Positions 53,655 to 62,951 of a stretch of 64,000 nucleotides of DNA are shown piece after piece. The stretch's first letter is position 1, and every line of letters begins with the position of its first letter. Source of the stretch: CAYJBH01 sp964368815. GTDB taxonomy: Bacteria > Bacillota > Clostridia > Oscillospirales > Ruminococcaceae. The notes beneath the pieces were generated by a model. The model was not told the DNA's origin, made no database searches, and saw only the letters and a list, made by a program, of their open reading frames with translations. Location: assembly GCA_964368815.1 (NCBI GenBank), contig CAYJDA010000002.1, positions 1 to 64,000 on the forward strand, read 5' to 3'. The position numbers and the translations under genes are program-made.

Positions 53655-55559
53655 TTACATATTTTCATTGTTTATAGTAAGCGGTTTAAAAGGTATACCA
53701 CCCGCAAGATAAAAACGGTTAAACATCTCATAGTATTCAAGTCTCATAACCTGAATGCCTGCAATTAATCCTTCCATTAGGATAACAAAAATGTTTCCTA
53801 TTATAACAACCGGAATAAAACCTACCTCCGACATATTAGCTAGTGCAAATACCACGCTCATCATGCCGGCATGAACAAGTACGAATCCGCCCACACGAAG
53901 ATAGGATAGTGTGTTCGATACATAGGATAACAGCGTTTCAAAGGTTTCAAATATTGCCGCGGTAACAACATCCCCCATTTTCAGGTCGGATATGCTGTGC
54001 CCCTCAATAATATGTGTTAATGGCTCGTTAAACATAACTGCCAATAGGCTAACAACTAATATCGGAACGGTAACAAATCCTGGGATAACTCCTCCAAAAA
54101 TAAGAGCGTTAAGAGCCATTACTACTGCCGTTACATAAAACACTATTCCGGCAACACCGCTTGGTGAAAAAATGCGCTTTTTAAAATGGCCTTCTTTATA
54201 AGCCGAAACAAGAGAAATTGCCATAACCAAAACGGTCATAAATACGCCAATTGATACCGATACTATCAGAATATTTACAGCCCAATCAGAAGAGAGTACA
54301 TGTATTGGTTTTCCACTCATTCCAAACTGCTGATATATAGGATCAAAGAGTGTTTCAAAGCCAAACACACTGCCGAAAATGGTTCCAAATACCATGGAAG
54401 AGCAGCCACAACGAACTAATATGCTTCCCAGTGCATGGCCTTTTTTCTTTGTAATAAATAATCCTGCAAGCAAAAGAACTAATCCTTGGCCAAGATCGGC
54501 AAACATAATGCCAAAAAGAATGGTGTAGGTTATTGCAAAGAACATGGTGGGGTCAAGTCCGCCCGATTTTGGCAGTCCGTACATCTCAATAAAGAACTCA
54601 AACGGTTTTGCAAAGCGGTTGTTTTTAAGTTTGGTAGGCGGTTGAAGTTCATTTTCATGAGACTTTTGGCTTATCATGGTAACGCCGTCAATTTTATCTA
54701 TTGCATGCTGTGCATCGTCGTAATATTCATTTGGAATATAGCCCGAAAGATAAAAGGATGCCTCCAGCCGGGTCGCGAGGTTAGTCAGGCTGTATAGTCT
54801 CTCGTTGTAGGAGAGGTACTGCGCCATTTTTCTTAATCTGCTTACCGTGCTTTCCTGCAGACCAAAAATTTCGGATAATCCGTAGAGCTCTTCCTGTAAA
54901 GTTCGCTCAAACATTTCGAAGATTGCAAGCGCATCCTTTGGCGTTCCGTGTGCAAAGTCAGGTACTCGAATACGCTCAAAATATAAATCTTTAAAGATGT
55001 TATCCACAACAGGAGCATGTGGAGTGTCGGTAAAATAAACTCCCCAGTAAAATTCTCCGTCAAAGTCATAGTGTTGAAAGGTAAACGGTTGATCCTCGAA
55101 ATACTCCAGCTTAACTATACTATCCTTTGGGAGTCGTCCGAACCTTACCTTAACAAACTCGCATTTAAATATGCTATCAAAGTTGCTTCCCATATTTATG
55201 ATATGACCAAGTTGAATTTTTGCACGCTCATATTCGGCAATTTCATCAATCAACTCGCTACGGCGCATTGCTATTTCATTAATAGTACCTGCAGTTTCAT
55301 CAACAAGCTCGTTAATTTCAGATAGCTTGTAAACCTCACCGTCATAACCGTCAAGGTTGAGCTCAGCACCGATGTCGTCAAAAATACCCACCAACTTTGC
55401 AAGCGGGGCGCGATAAGGGCTTTTGTTGATAATACCATCGCTACCGCCGGCCGCACGGTCGGGGTGAAAGCACCCCAGACTACAGAACTCGGCTAATGTT
55501 TGGGGGAGTTCTGTATCAGGACCGTAGACATAGACATGTTTCATCAAAACGGTTGCCAT
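53655..55559 (-). CDS. ntpI: A/V-type ATPase subunit I (a subunit)
   Basis: Membrane stator of 634 aa. The N-terminal half is a soluble coiled-coil arm (about 1-340). The C-terminal half has seven or eight helices with MFADLGQGLVLLLAG near 370, the GHSISDL region near 540 and the SYLRVGGFVLVHAGMMSVVF helix near 570 carrying the essential Arg. It ends over the start of K. Starts are MATVLMKHVYVY (55559) or the second ATG. Confidence 0.94.
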   Translation of the reverse strand: MATVLMKHVYVYGPDTELPQTLAEFCSLGCFHPDRAAGGSDGIINKSPYRAPLAKLVGIFDDIGAELNLDGYDGEVYKLSEINELVDETAGTINEIAMRRSELIDEIAEYERAKIQLGHIINMGSNFDSIFKCEFVKVRFGRLPKDSIVKLEYFEDQPFTFQHYDFDGEFYWGVYFTDTPHAPVVDNIFKDLYFERIRVPDFAHGTPKDALAIFEMFERTLQEELYGLSEIFGLQESTVSRLRKMAQYLSYNERLYSLTNLATRLEASFYLSGYIPNEYYDDAQHAIDKIDGVTMISQKSHENELQPPTKLKNNRFAKPFEFFIEMYGLPKSGGLDPTMFFAITYTILFGIMFADLGQGLVLLLAGLFITKKKGHALGSILVRCGCSSMVFGTIFGSVFGFETLFDPIYQQFGMSGKPIHVLSSDWAVNILIVSVSIGVFMTVLVMAISLVSAYKEGHFKKRIFSPSGVAGIVFYVTAVVMALNALIFGGVIPGFVTVPILVVSLLAVMFNEPLTHIIEGHSISDLKMGDVVTAAIFETFETLLSYVSNTLSYLRVGGFVLVHAGMMSVVFALANMSEVGFIPVVIIGNIFVILMEGLIAGIQVMRLEYYEMFNRFYLAGGIPFKPLTINNENM

Positions 55560-55598
55560 AAAATTTAATCCTCGTATTAGTTACATTCTTGCGTAAGA

Positions 55599-56639
55599 TT
55601 AGTTGCGAAGTAGTGCTTCTATTTCTGTGGGCGGCAATTTATACCTTACCCCCTCGATTACATTAACAATGTTTAATCTTTCCAGCTTTGAGAGAATAAT
55701 AAAAGCGGCAAGAGATACCGATGCGGAGGTAGTAAGGTGTAAACGAAGTAGGGCTCGTTTATATCTTCTGCGCTGTTGTGAAGGGAGAAAATCGGAGGAT
55801 TTAGGGCTAGAGTACAATCTCCCGATGATGCTGTTTTCTATCATATCGCATAAACTATTAAAATCAGGTGCTTCACTCATCTCGTGTAGGAGTCTTCGTG
55901 AAAGAAGATAGCGATAGGGTATTAAATTTTTACGTATATCCGATGGGGTAAAGGATTTTGCAAAGTACTTTTTAATTCGAATTAGCATGTTTACATTAAT
56001 GAGCTCGATTTCCTCTAAAAACAGAATTTTAACGCTCCGTCTTTCGCCGGGTGGAACCTCGTTGCCGATTGCCTTTAAAATTGTTCGATAGTAATAACTC
56101 CATAACTCCGCCTCAGCACAAAGCAGTCTGCGATTTGGCTCCATATCTTTAAGATTTGAAAGTATATTATGGTAGGGGGTGTGTTCTATTACACGCAACA
56201 TGGAACTATAATCAGTAGCCTTTGCAAGCTCCATCAAATCAAAACTTAGTTTTTGAATTAAAAATGAGGGCAAGCTGGATATATATCGATTATCTTCACT
56301 AACAGAAAGAATGGTTATAATCGTTATCAACTCGGTAATTTCGCTTTCTAAAACGAAAAACCTTCCAAATTTAGCAGTGTTGGGAATATAATGAGCAAGC
56401 CGTTCGTACTTTATATATATATCTTTACGAAGCAACTCTTCAATCTGGCCGCGGTGAGGATCGAGGTCGGAAAGAGAGGCAAGGCTGTTTTCAAAATAAG
56501 GGTGAGTTTTTAGGTATCTTGCTACTTCGGCGACCGATCTTTTGCGGCAAAGTTCGCTGTAGCTTTCCTTACTTATTCGCTCGCTAAACATTCCCCTTGC
56601 TTTGGGTATTATTGCTGAGCTCACCGAGGAACGCGACAT
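55599..56639 (-). CDS. ntpC: A/V-type ATPase subunit C
   Basis: Helical adaptor between rotor ring and central stalk. 346 aa. Matches the family by its repeated three-part helical layout: RSVAEVARYLKTHPYF near residue 33, RLAHYIPNTAKFGRFFVLESE near 80 and the LFLEEIELINVNMLIRIKKYF segment near 210. It lies 2 bases from the G/H-like gene and 39 from I. Confidence 0.9.
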   Translation of the reverse strand: MSRSSVSSAIIPKARGMFSERISKESYSELCRKRSVAEVARYLKTHPYFENSLASLSDLDPHRGQIEELLRKDIYIKYERLAHYIPNTAKFGRFFVLESEITELITIITILSVSEDNRYISSLPSFLIQKLSFDLMELAKATDYSSMLRVIEHTPYHNILSNLKDMEPNRRLLCAEAELWSYYYRTILKAIGNEVPPGERRSVKILFLEEIELINVNMLIRIKKYFAKSFTPSDIRKNLIPYRYLLSRRLLHEMSEAPDFNSLCDMIENSIIGRLYSSPKSSDFLPSQQRRRYKRALLRLHLTTSASVSLAAFIILSKLERLNIVNVIEGVRYKLPPTEIEALLRN

Positions 56640-56641
56640 GG

Positions 56642-56959
56642 CTACCCCTCCCCGTTAATTAGTGTTTTAACTATATCATCCTCTATTTGTGACGACCTTG
56701 TTTCGAAAGCTTCTTGAAGATTTTTCATCTTTTCAAGATAACTTTTGTTCAGCTGTTCAACCTGAACTTTGAGCTGTTCATCGGCGGTAGCTTGATAAGC
56801 CGATACCTTTTCGTCTAACCGAGACTTTGCTTCATCTAACAGTCGACTTTTTTCAACCGCCGTTTCCTCTAATACGCGCTGTTTTGCAACCTCTGCCTTT
56901 TTGATAATTTCGGTAGCGGCTCTGTCGATGGCAAGAATATTTTCAACGATATTGTCCAC
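56642..56959 (-). CDS. A/V-type ATPase subunit G/H-like peripheral-stalk helix
   Basis: About 105 aa, almost entirely one charged coiled-coil helix (AEVAKQRVLEETAVEKSRLLDEAKSRLDEKVSAYQATADEQ). It probably pairs with subunit E in the peripheral stalk. The start shown is GTG 56959 (VDNIVENIL), set by GAGG six bases upstream. A frame open to 57007 adds 16 residues that look unlike the family. First ATPase gene of the operon. Confidence 0.8.
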   Translation of the reverse strand: MDNIVENILAIDRAATEIIKKAEVAKQRVLEETAVEKSRLLDEAKSRLDEKVSAYQATADEQLKVQVEQLNKSYLEKMKNLQEAFETRSSQIEDDIVKTLINGEG

Positions 56960-57039
56960 GAAAAACCTCACAAATTGCTTCTTTATAGTACAATCTTCAG
57001 TATACAACGATAATTACAAACTGTCAATAGTTACAGCCT

Positions 57040-58758
57040 TTAACCCGGAAGAAGATCGCAGAATTCTTTTGTAGGCGGCAGATTAGGTGATGTCGATATA
57101 GCGATATCACATTCCTCAAACCTTTCCATAAGCTGCACCTCGTTGGCAAAACATATTGCATGGGGCAACAGCGATAAAAAGTAATCAGTCTCACTCATGG
57201 CAAGCTTGCGAAGCTTATCGGATTGAGCAGAAGTAATTAAACGATTTAATGATTCTGTTTGGGATATTATTTCGCAGGCATAGTTACTTTTTCTGCTTAA
57301 AGAGGCGGTAGCCATTAGTAACAGGGCAATAACAGCCATAAATATACTGCCAATTAAAGGGTCGCTACCGTTAATTATGGTCATTATCCCCCAACATAAT
57401 GCAAAAACAACCACCAAAAAACCAATAAATAATAACGTTGCAGGCCTTTTTTGTCGCATAGATGCAAAGCCGTTTCGGAGTAATAAGCCGCCAAGAGCAA
57501 ACGGGACTCCCACCGAAGTTGACATTATCAACATTCGAGTCAATCCGAGATCAATACCGTAGTAAAGGCCGGTTAATCCTCCTGCGGCAAGTGCAAGCAA
57601 TAAAATCATGGATACAGACATACCGTATACAAGGTTGCTTTCAAGCTCTATCGAACGGCCAAGCGAGCGTGAAGCAATTTGAGAAAACTCGGTCGTCATC
57701 CGTGATAAACGGTCTTTATCCAGTAAAAACTCCTCACAGTCGGCAAACGATAGCGCCATAAGTTCCTGTTGCAGTAAAGGAAGACTGTCATCGGAATTCA
57801 TTTTTTTTGTTACAACTAAACCTGTTTCTCCAAAAGAAATGGATACATACCCTTTAATTGCAAGGGAGGTTAACGAACTCAAAACACTACGCCGTGAAGG
57901 TTGCTTACGTAATAGATGGTAGAGCTCGGCAGGGGAGAAGTCTTCCGGCGGATGTGTAGCATCACAAGGTTTTATTATTTTAGGCAATCTAAATATAATA
58001 TTGAATAGGGCGATTAGACAAAGCAGTGTTACAACAATCACGTAAATAAGGTTATCGAAGGTGAACTCCTGCTCCGGTTCGTCTGTGCTAAGTCCACCAA
58101 TGAAATATCCGTCCTCCATAGTTGCTTGTAGCAACACATCATCTTCCGGAGGAATACTTGCTAAGTTATAACCTGTAAGTGTTGTTGCGCTAACCGTGAA
58201 ATCAACAACCATATCACCCGCAGAGCTTGTAAGAAGGATGTTTTCCGGCGCAACTTCACTCGGTAAGTGTAGGGTAAGGCTAAAACTTCCCATGGAGGTT
58301 TCTCGTCCGGCCCTAACCGGTCTGAAAAACAATTCATCTGCTCCTATTGTATTATCTACACCCGAGTTAAAGGTGTAAACGAGTGGGAACTGAACCGCTC
58401 CCGGCTCGAAAGCAGCCCCCTGTGTGGTTATAATAAGATTGTTACCATCAACCGTCGTGGTTACATGACGATCGTATAAACTAATATCAGAATATTCTAT
58501 TGATAGCGTTAACTCTTCAAGGCCGGCAGAGGTCTGCCTTTGAACCGTTTGGGTTAACGGAAGAGTCATGGTAATACTCTCTACCTGATTATAGATATAT
58601 GCTGTATATGTTTCCACTACATCAATGGTTCTATCATCATTTACGGTAGCTTCCACAGCAACCCCACTAATAACCACGTCGGATGAAGCGGATACAGTTA
58701 TAGAGAGTATAACGGTTGATAACAAAAGAAATATTAATAACACAAAATGTTTAAGCAT
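57040..58758 (-). CDS. DUF2207 membrane protein
   Basis: 572 aa from ATG 58758 (MLKHFVLLIF), which has an AAGGAT site; a start at 58785 is also open. A signal peptide (about 1-25) precedes an outside beta-rich DUF2207 domain (about 30-230), a membrane helix near 240-260, a cytosolic part, then a second group of helices near 385-485. Family members often end in a Gly-rich tail; this one ends KEFCDLLPG without it. It is co-directional with the ATPase genes, 80 bases before the G/H gene start. No role in the ATPase is known. Confidence 0.85.
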   Translation of the reverse strand: MLKHFVLLIFLLLSTVILSITVSASSDVVISGVAVEATVNDDRTIDVVETYTAYIYNQVESITMTLPLTQTVQRQTSAGLEELTLSIEYSDISLYDRHVTTTVDGNNLIITTQGAAFEPGAVQFPLVYTFNSGVDNTIGADELFFRPVRAGRETSMGSFSLTLHLPSEVAPENILLTSSAGDMVVDFTVSATTLTGYNLASIPPEDDVLLQATMEDGYFIGGLSTDEPEQEFTFDNLIYVIVVTLLCLIALFNIIFRLPKIIKPCDATHPPEDFSPAELYHLLRKQPSRRSVLSSLTSLAIKGYVSISFGETGLVVTKKMNSDDSLPLLQQELMALSFADCEEFLLDKDRLSRMTTEFSQIASRSLGRSIELESNLVYGMSVSMILLLALAAGGLTGLYYGIDLGLTRMLIMSTSVGVPFALGGLLLRNGFASMRQKRPATLLFIGFLVVVFALCWGIMTIINGSDPLIGSIFMAVIALLLMATASLSRKSNYACEIISQTESLNRLITSAQSDKLRKLAMSETDYFLSLLPHAICFANEVQLMERFEECDIAISTSPNLPPTKEFCDLLPG

Positions 58759-58883
58759 TGAAGAATCCTTGGAATAACATATCATATATAGTTATATTAA
58801 CACAAAAAAAAACAAAAATCTACTTTTTTTAAATTTTTTCATATTTAGGCTTTTTTGTGTTCTGAACTTTGATTTTTTAGGTG

Positions 58884-58912
58884 TTGACAATAGTAAAAAA
58901 ATGATATATAAT
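58884..58912 (+). promoter_or_regulatory. Consensus promoter of the tRNA pair
   Basis: A perfect TTGACA (58884-58889) and a perfect TATAAT (58907-58912) are separated by 17 bases, 16 bases upstream of the first tRNA. The rest of the 143-base gap is T-rich on the plus strand. Confidence 0.93.
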
Positions 58913-58928
58913 CATATAAGCACTTTTT

Positions 58929-59004
58929 AGGGGTATAGCTCAGTTGGTAGAGCAGCGGTCTCCAAAACCGCGTGCCGAGGGTTCAAATCCTTCTGCCCCT
59001 GCCA
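58929..59004 (+). tRNA. tRNA-Trp (anticodon CCA)
   Basis: A full cloverleaf can be drawn. The acceptor AGGGGTA pairs with TGCCCCT with one G-T. The anticodon loop is CTCCAAA between GCGGT and ACCGC arms, the T-arm is AGGGTTCAAATCCTT, and the encoded CCA ends at 59004. Confidence 0.96.
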
Positions 59005-59006
59005 TT

Positions 59007-59082
59007 GCTGTTGTAGCTCAGTCGGCAGAGCACTTCCTTGGTAAGGAAGAGGTCGGCAGTTCGAATCTGCTCAACAGCTCCA
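59007..59082 (+). tRNA. tRNA-Thr (anticodon GGT)
   Basis: Acceptor arms GCTGTTG and CAACAGC pair fully. The anticodon loop is TTGGTAA between CTTCC and GGAAG, the T-loop is TTCGAAT, and CCA is encoded. It starts 2 bases after tRNA-Trp and is read from the same promoter. Confidence 0.96.
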
Positions 59083-59084
59083 AA

Positions 59085-59116
59085 AATCCTTGTCGTGAAA
59101 GCGACAAGGATTTTTT
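59085..59116 (+). terminator. Intrinsic terminator of the tRNA pair
   Basis: An 11-base stem AATCCTTGTCG (59085-59095) with CGACAAGGATT (59102-59112) closes a 6-base loop and runs into TTTT. It starts right at the end of tRNA-Thr. Confidence 0.93.
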
Positions 59117-59144
59117 GCTTTATCCGGCAGAGCCGGAGATAATG

Positions 59145-59252
59145 TTATAGAAATATCACTAAAAGAGTTATTATCGTTAGAAGAATAGCTGTTATTGTTA
59201 AAAAAGCTTGCCTTTTACGCAAAGAAGGATTTTTATCAGGTTTAATTTTCAT
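59145..59252 (-). CDS. Small single-helix membrane protein, 35 aa
   Basis: An ATG frame of 35 codons begins 5 bases after the stop of the 98-aa gene, with GGAGGT 13 bases upstream (inside that gene's last codons). The first 15 residues are basic and polar (MKIKPDKNPSLRKRQ). The rest (AFLTITAILLTIITLLVIFL) is one hydrophobic helix that ends the protein. The basic-then-hydrophobic layout and the tight spacing suggest a real small tail-anchored protein. It is not recognised. It ends beyond the tRNA terminator on the opposite strand. Confidence 0.5.
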   Translation of the reverse strand: MKIKPDKNPSLRKRQAFLTITAILLTIITLLVIFL

Positions 59253-59257
59253 AATAA

Positions 59258-59554
59258 TTAATATACCTCCAGCATCTTTTTAATTGCTTCTAAATCATCT
59301 CTCATTTTATATAAACTTGCAACATGGTTTTTCTTTATTTTAATACTTGGGGTGCCTTTGTACGATAAAATTTCCTCATTAAGTATATCGCAGTCTTCTA
59401 AAATAATGTTGATTTTTGCAACCTCCTCTGAGCTTACGGTTCTGCTATTTTGCATTAGAACCGTAATTTTATTTTTTAAAGAAATGCACTCATTGATACT
59501 TACATCAACTTCCTCTGTTCGCACCTTGTTTTTTTCTTTTCCAAAAGTAAACAT
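59258..59554 (-). CDS. Hypothetical protein, mostly helical, 98 aa
   Basis: 98 aa beginning MFTFGKEKNKVRTEE, with two helical segments (about 18-60 and 70-98), charged and without membrane helices. It is not recognised. The ribosome site AGGGAG lies upstream of the ATG. The gene precedes the 35-aa membrane ORF. Confidence 0.65.
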   Translation of the reverse strand: MFTFGKEKNKVRTEEVDVSINECISLKNKITVLMQNSRTVSSEEVAKINIILEDCDILNEEILSYKGTPSIKIKKNHVASLYKMRDDLEAIKKMLEVY

Positions 59555-59635
59555 TAGTTCTCCCTGTATTTTACCATATATTAATGTTGTTTTGCAGATG
59601 TTAGCTAACTCGCAAAAACGAAGTAGCTAATGTGG

Positions 59636-60283
59636 CTATTCGGTTACCGACAATATATACTCCTTGGCTGTATCTATGTTCTCGGTGTTTACAACCACAT
59701 GAATAACCAACTGCTCAGCAGTCATAAATTCATTAAACTCATCTATCGAGGACACATCAATTCCCGCCGGTGGCAGAATATTGCCTGTGGGGTTGTTTTC
59801 ATCATCAACCTCTTCATAGCTAACAAATAAGCTTTCATCTATTTCGGCAAGTTCTTCCGGTGTAAACAAATCTTCAAGAGGTATGAATGCTTCTGAGGCT
59901 GACAAACGCTGTCCGTTTTCATAATCTGAAATAATTACATCAATCTCGCTGCTTGCTATCTGTGCAGTTACCTTCATCATCCCCATGCTACCCATCATTT
60001 CGGCAGCATTTTGATTAACGCTGTCTAAGCTTTCTTCGTAGGACTCGGAATTCAGCTCCTCTTCATCCTCAGAAGGTAAAACCATTTCAGTAGTAATCAT
60101 AACCGGTAGTTCATCTTCACCTACGGTAAGCGTCTGTGAATATTCCTCCGCCTGTTCATAGCTAACATATGGAGCTATTGCAGAAATAGCCAGGCCATGT
60201 TCTGTTTCTGAACTGCAGCCGGTTAATATAACCGCTGTTAAAATTGTTGCCAATAACAATGCTGATGCTTTTTTATGTTTCAT
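59636..60283 (-). CDS. Hypothetical acidic lipoprotein
   Basis: 215 aa with a lipoprotein signal peptide ending at C23 (AVILTGC). The mature part is acidic (runs of Glu/Asp near 70-80 and 150-165), with a Met-rich patch (EMMGSMGMM near 95). The C-terminal EQLVIHVVVNTENIDTAKEY is folded-looking. No family recognised. It is 26 bases from the YugP gene, which precedes it, and may be co-transcribed with it. Confidence 0.75.
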   Translation of the reverse strand: MKHKKASALLLATILTAVILTGCSSETEHGLAISAIAPYVSYEQAEEYSQTLTVGEDELPVMITTEMVLPSEDEEELNSESYEESLDSVNQNAAEMMGSMGMMKVTAQIASSEIDVIISDYENGQRLSASEAFIPLEDLFTPEELAEIDESLFVSYEEVDDENNPTGNILPPAGIDVSSIDEFNEFMTAEQLVIHVVVNTENIDTAKEYILSVTE

Positions 60284-60309
60284 AACAAATTCCTTTCTTT
60301 ATGTGATGT

Positions 60310-61017
60310 TTAACTTCGTCTGTTTCTTGTGATTAACAAAAGTCTGAATAGCTGTAATAAGGATGCCGCTACCGCCGCCACATAGGTTAGTGCCGCAGCG
60401 TTTAAAACCGACTTGGTTCCGGGTATTTCATCTGTCGTTAAAATATTACAGTTTCCTAAAATTTTAACTGCTCTTTTTGATGCATTAAACTCAACCGGAA
60501 GGGTGATTATTTGAAAAATAACCGAGGCTAAAAATGCTATTATTCCTATCTCGATAATTATTTCCGAGGTGCTTGTGGTAAAAAGCATTCCGATGATTAT
60601 CAGCGGAACTGCCGCCATACTACCGAATCTTGCAAGCGGTACAATAGCTGTTCGAAGCTTTAAAGGAACATAATTTTTATTGTGTTGCAGCGCATGGCCG
60701 CATTCATGTGCCGCAACACCTACAGCCGCAATCGAGTTTTGATTATATGTTGCATCAGATAAATTTACGGTTTTTGTACGTGGGTCGTAATGGTCGGATA
60801 AACTTCCGCTAACATGTTTTACACTAACGTCATGTAAGCCCTCAGTTCTTAATATTTCCTCTGCCGCCTCCCTTCCAGTAAACCCTTTTGCACTTTTTAC
60901 CGACGAGTATCTTGAAAAAGTGGACTTCAACTTTACCTGCGCAAATATTGTTATTAGTATACCAAGAATAATTAATATATAGGTCGGGTCGAAATACAAC
61001 CTAAACATTCCAAACAT
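60310..61017 (-). CDS. YugP-type zinc membrane metallopeptidase
   Basis: 235 aa. A membrane helix near residues 8-25 is followed by the zinc motif AAHECGHALQ (HECGH near 107), the helix pair near 130-165, a segment PVEFNASKRAVKIL, and a C-terminal helix. It matches the Bacillus YugP family, membrane peptidases of unknown substrate. It follows ftsH after a 19-base gap, so a shared membrane quality-control transcript is possible. Confidence 0.88.
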   Translation of the reverse strand: MFGMFRLYFDPTYILIILGILITIFAQVKLKSTFSRYSSVKSAKGFTGREAAEEILRTEGLHDVSVKHVSGSLSDHYDPRTKTVNLSDATYNQNSIAAVGVAAHECGHALQHNKNYVPLKLRTAIVPLARFGSMAAVPLIIIGMLFTTSTSEIIIEIGIIAFLASVIFQIITLPVEFNASKRAVKILGNCNILTTDEIPGTKSVLNAAALTYVAAVAASLLQLFRLLLITRNRRS

Positions 61018-61036
61018 TATTTATCTCCTATCGTTA

Positions 61037-62875
61037 TTATTTATTTAAAATCCCCATAAATTCATCTCCTGTGATGGTTTCTTTTTCAAGAAGATGTGCA
61101 GAAATTTCGTGAAGTTTTTCTTCGTTATCTTTTAAAATTTGCATAGCTTTTTCGTACTGTGAACCGATTATTTTAATAACCTCTTCGTCGATTATTCTTG
61201 CTGTTTCGGCAGAGCAGGAGAGAGAAGTATCACCCCCTAAATACTGGTTAGTGACCGTTTCAAGTGCAACCATACCGAATACTTCGCTCATGCCATAGCG
61301 TGTTATCATCGCCCGTGCAATTCTGGTTGCCTGCTCAATATCGTTTGCTGCTCCGGTTGTAATCGAATTAAAAATTAAATCTTCGGCGGCTCGTCCTGCC
61401 GTAAATGTTGCAATTTTGCTAAGGGCTTGCTCCTTGCTCATAAGAAACTTTTCATCCTCATCCACCTGCATGGTATATCCAAGTGCCCCGGAAGTTCGAG
61501 GAACTATTGTAATTTTATGCACCGGTGCGCTGTCACTTTGTTTTGCTGCTACCAATGCATGTCCAACCTCATGGTAGGAAACAATTTTACGTTCCTTTTC
61601 AGAAACAGCGGCATTTTTTCGTTGATATCCGGCAATAACAACCTCTACACTTTCCTCTAAATCGGATTGCATTACCGCCTGTCTGCCATCTCTAACCGCT
61701 CTTAGTGCCGCTTCATTAATTATATTTGCAAGTTCGGCACCGTTGGCGCCGGAGGTTGCCCTTGCAATTTTTTCATAGTCTATATCATCTGATAGCTTAA
61801 CGTTCTTGCCATGAACCTCTAAAATAGACTGTCTGCCCGTTTTATCTGGTAGCTCTACCGGAACCCTTCTGTCGAATCGACCGGGCCGGGTTAGTGCCTT
61901 GTCGAGAATTTCCGGTCGGTTGCTGGCGGCAAGAAGAACAACACCTTTTTGTCCGTCAAAACCGTCCATCTCGGTTAAAAGTTGATTAAGCGTCTGCTCT
62001 CTTTCGTCGTTACCGCCCATCGCACTATCACGCTTTTTGCCTATTGTGTCGATCTCATCGATAAATATAATACAGGGAGCTTTTTCGTTTGCCTGCTTAA
62101 ACAGGTCTCGAACTTTCGCGGCGCCCATGCCGACGAACATCTCAACAAATTCCGAACCCGATATAGAGAAGAACGGTACCTTTGCTTCGCCTGCAACAGC
62201 TTTTGCCAAAAGAGTTTTACCGGTGCCGGGAGGGCCCACTAATAGCACTCCCTTGGGAAGATTTGCGCCTATATCGGCATATTTTTTTGGGTTATTTAAA
62301 AAATCTACAACCTCGTTTAACGCTTCTTTTGCTTCCTCCTGCCCCGCAACATCTAAAAATGATTTACCCGTTTGTGTTTCAGCATAAATCTTTGCATTTG
62401 ATTTACCGAAGGACATGGAGTTCCCCCCTCCCCCCATGTTCTTCATCATTTTAGACATTACAAACCGCCAAACCAGAGCAAAAATCAATACCATAATAAT
62501 GGTGTTAATAATATTCATTAAAAATGAGTTTTCGTTCGGGTATATTTCTATAAATTCCGCACCGGATGTATAAAGCTTATCAACAAGGTCATCATCCTGC
62601 ATTCTTGTTGTGGAATAGATATCAGTTACCGGCTCATCTTCGCCATCAACCATCGTTTCAATTCCATACATTATGCTCTCATCCATAACCTGTACCGACG
62701 AGATTTTTCCAGTATCAAGGTCATCAAGAAAAACATCATATGTTACGGGGGTAACAGATCCACGCCCGAACAACAGCGACGTTAAGATATTAACAACAAG
62801 AATAACAACCATTGCAATCAACCAGTAAAAAATAAACGGTTTTCCTCGTTTAAGTTTCATCATGCTTTTTTTCAT
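61037..62875 (-). CDS. ftsH: ATP-dependent zinc metalloprotease FtsH
   Basis: Membrane AAA+ protease of 612 aa that degrades membrane and regulatory proteins. Two helices (about 13-36 and 120-139) flank an outside domain. The AAA domain has GPPGTGKT at 214-221, FIDEIDTIGKKR near 270 and the SRH region LTRPGRFDRRV near 328. The protease site is HEVGH near 435 (Val instead of the usual Ala) with a downstream Asp. The start is set by GGAGAT. The upstream leader holds direct repeats over a likely promoter. Confidence 0.97.
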   Translation of the reverse strand: MKKSMMKLKRGKPFIFYWLIAMVVILVVNILTSLLFGRGSVTPVTYDVFLDDLDTGKISSVQVMDESIMYGIETMVDGEDEPVTDIYSTTRMQDDDLVDKLYTSGAEFIEIYPNENSFLMNIINTIIMVLIFALVWRFVMSKMMKNMGGGGNSMSFGKSNAKIYAETQTGKSFLDVAGQEEAKEALNEVVDFLNNPKKYADIGANLPKGVLLVGPPGTGKTLLAKAVAGEAKVPFFSISGSEFVEMFVGMGAAKVRDLFKQANEKAPCIIFIDEIDTIGKKRDSAMGGNDEREQTLNQLLTEMDGFDGQKGVVLLAASNRPEILDKALTRPGRFDRRVPVELPDKTGRQSILEVHGKNVKLSDDIDYEKIARATSGANGAELANIINEAALRAVRDGRQAVMQSDLEESVEVVIAGYQRKNAAVSEKERKIVSYHEVGHALVAAKQSDSAPVHKITIVPRTSGALGYTMQVDEDEKFLMSKEQALSKIATFTAGRAAEDLIFNSITTGAANDIEQATRIARAMITRYGMSEVFGMVALETVTNQYLGGDTSLSCSAETARIIDEEVIKIIGSQYEKAMQILKDNEEKLHEISAHLLEKETITGDEFMGILNK

Positions 62876-62922
62876 TTTTATATCTCCATAATTTTATTTT
62901 GTTTGCTTTCTGTATCTATAGT

Positions 62923-62951
62923 ATATTACCGAAACTTCAACTAAGCTTCAA
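62923..62951 (-). promoter_or_regulatory. Likely ftsH promoter overlapping the repeats
   Basis: On the minus strand TTGAAG (62946-62951) and TAATAT (62923-62928) are separated by 17 bases, about 48 bases before the ftsH ATG. The -35 lies inside the second direct repeat. Confidence 0.45.
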
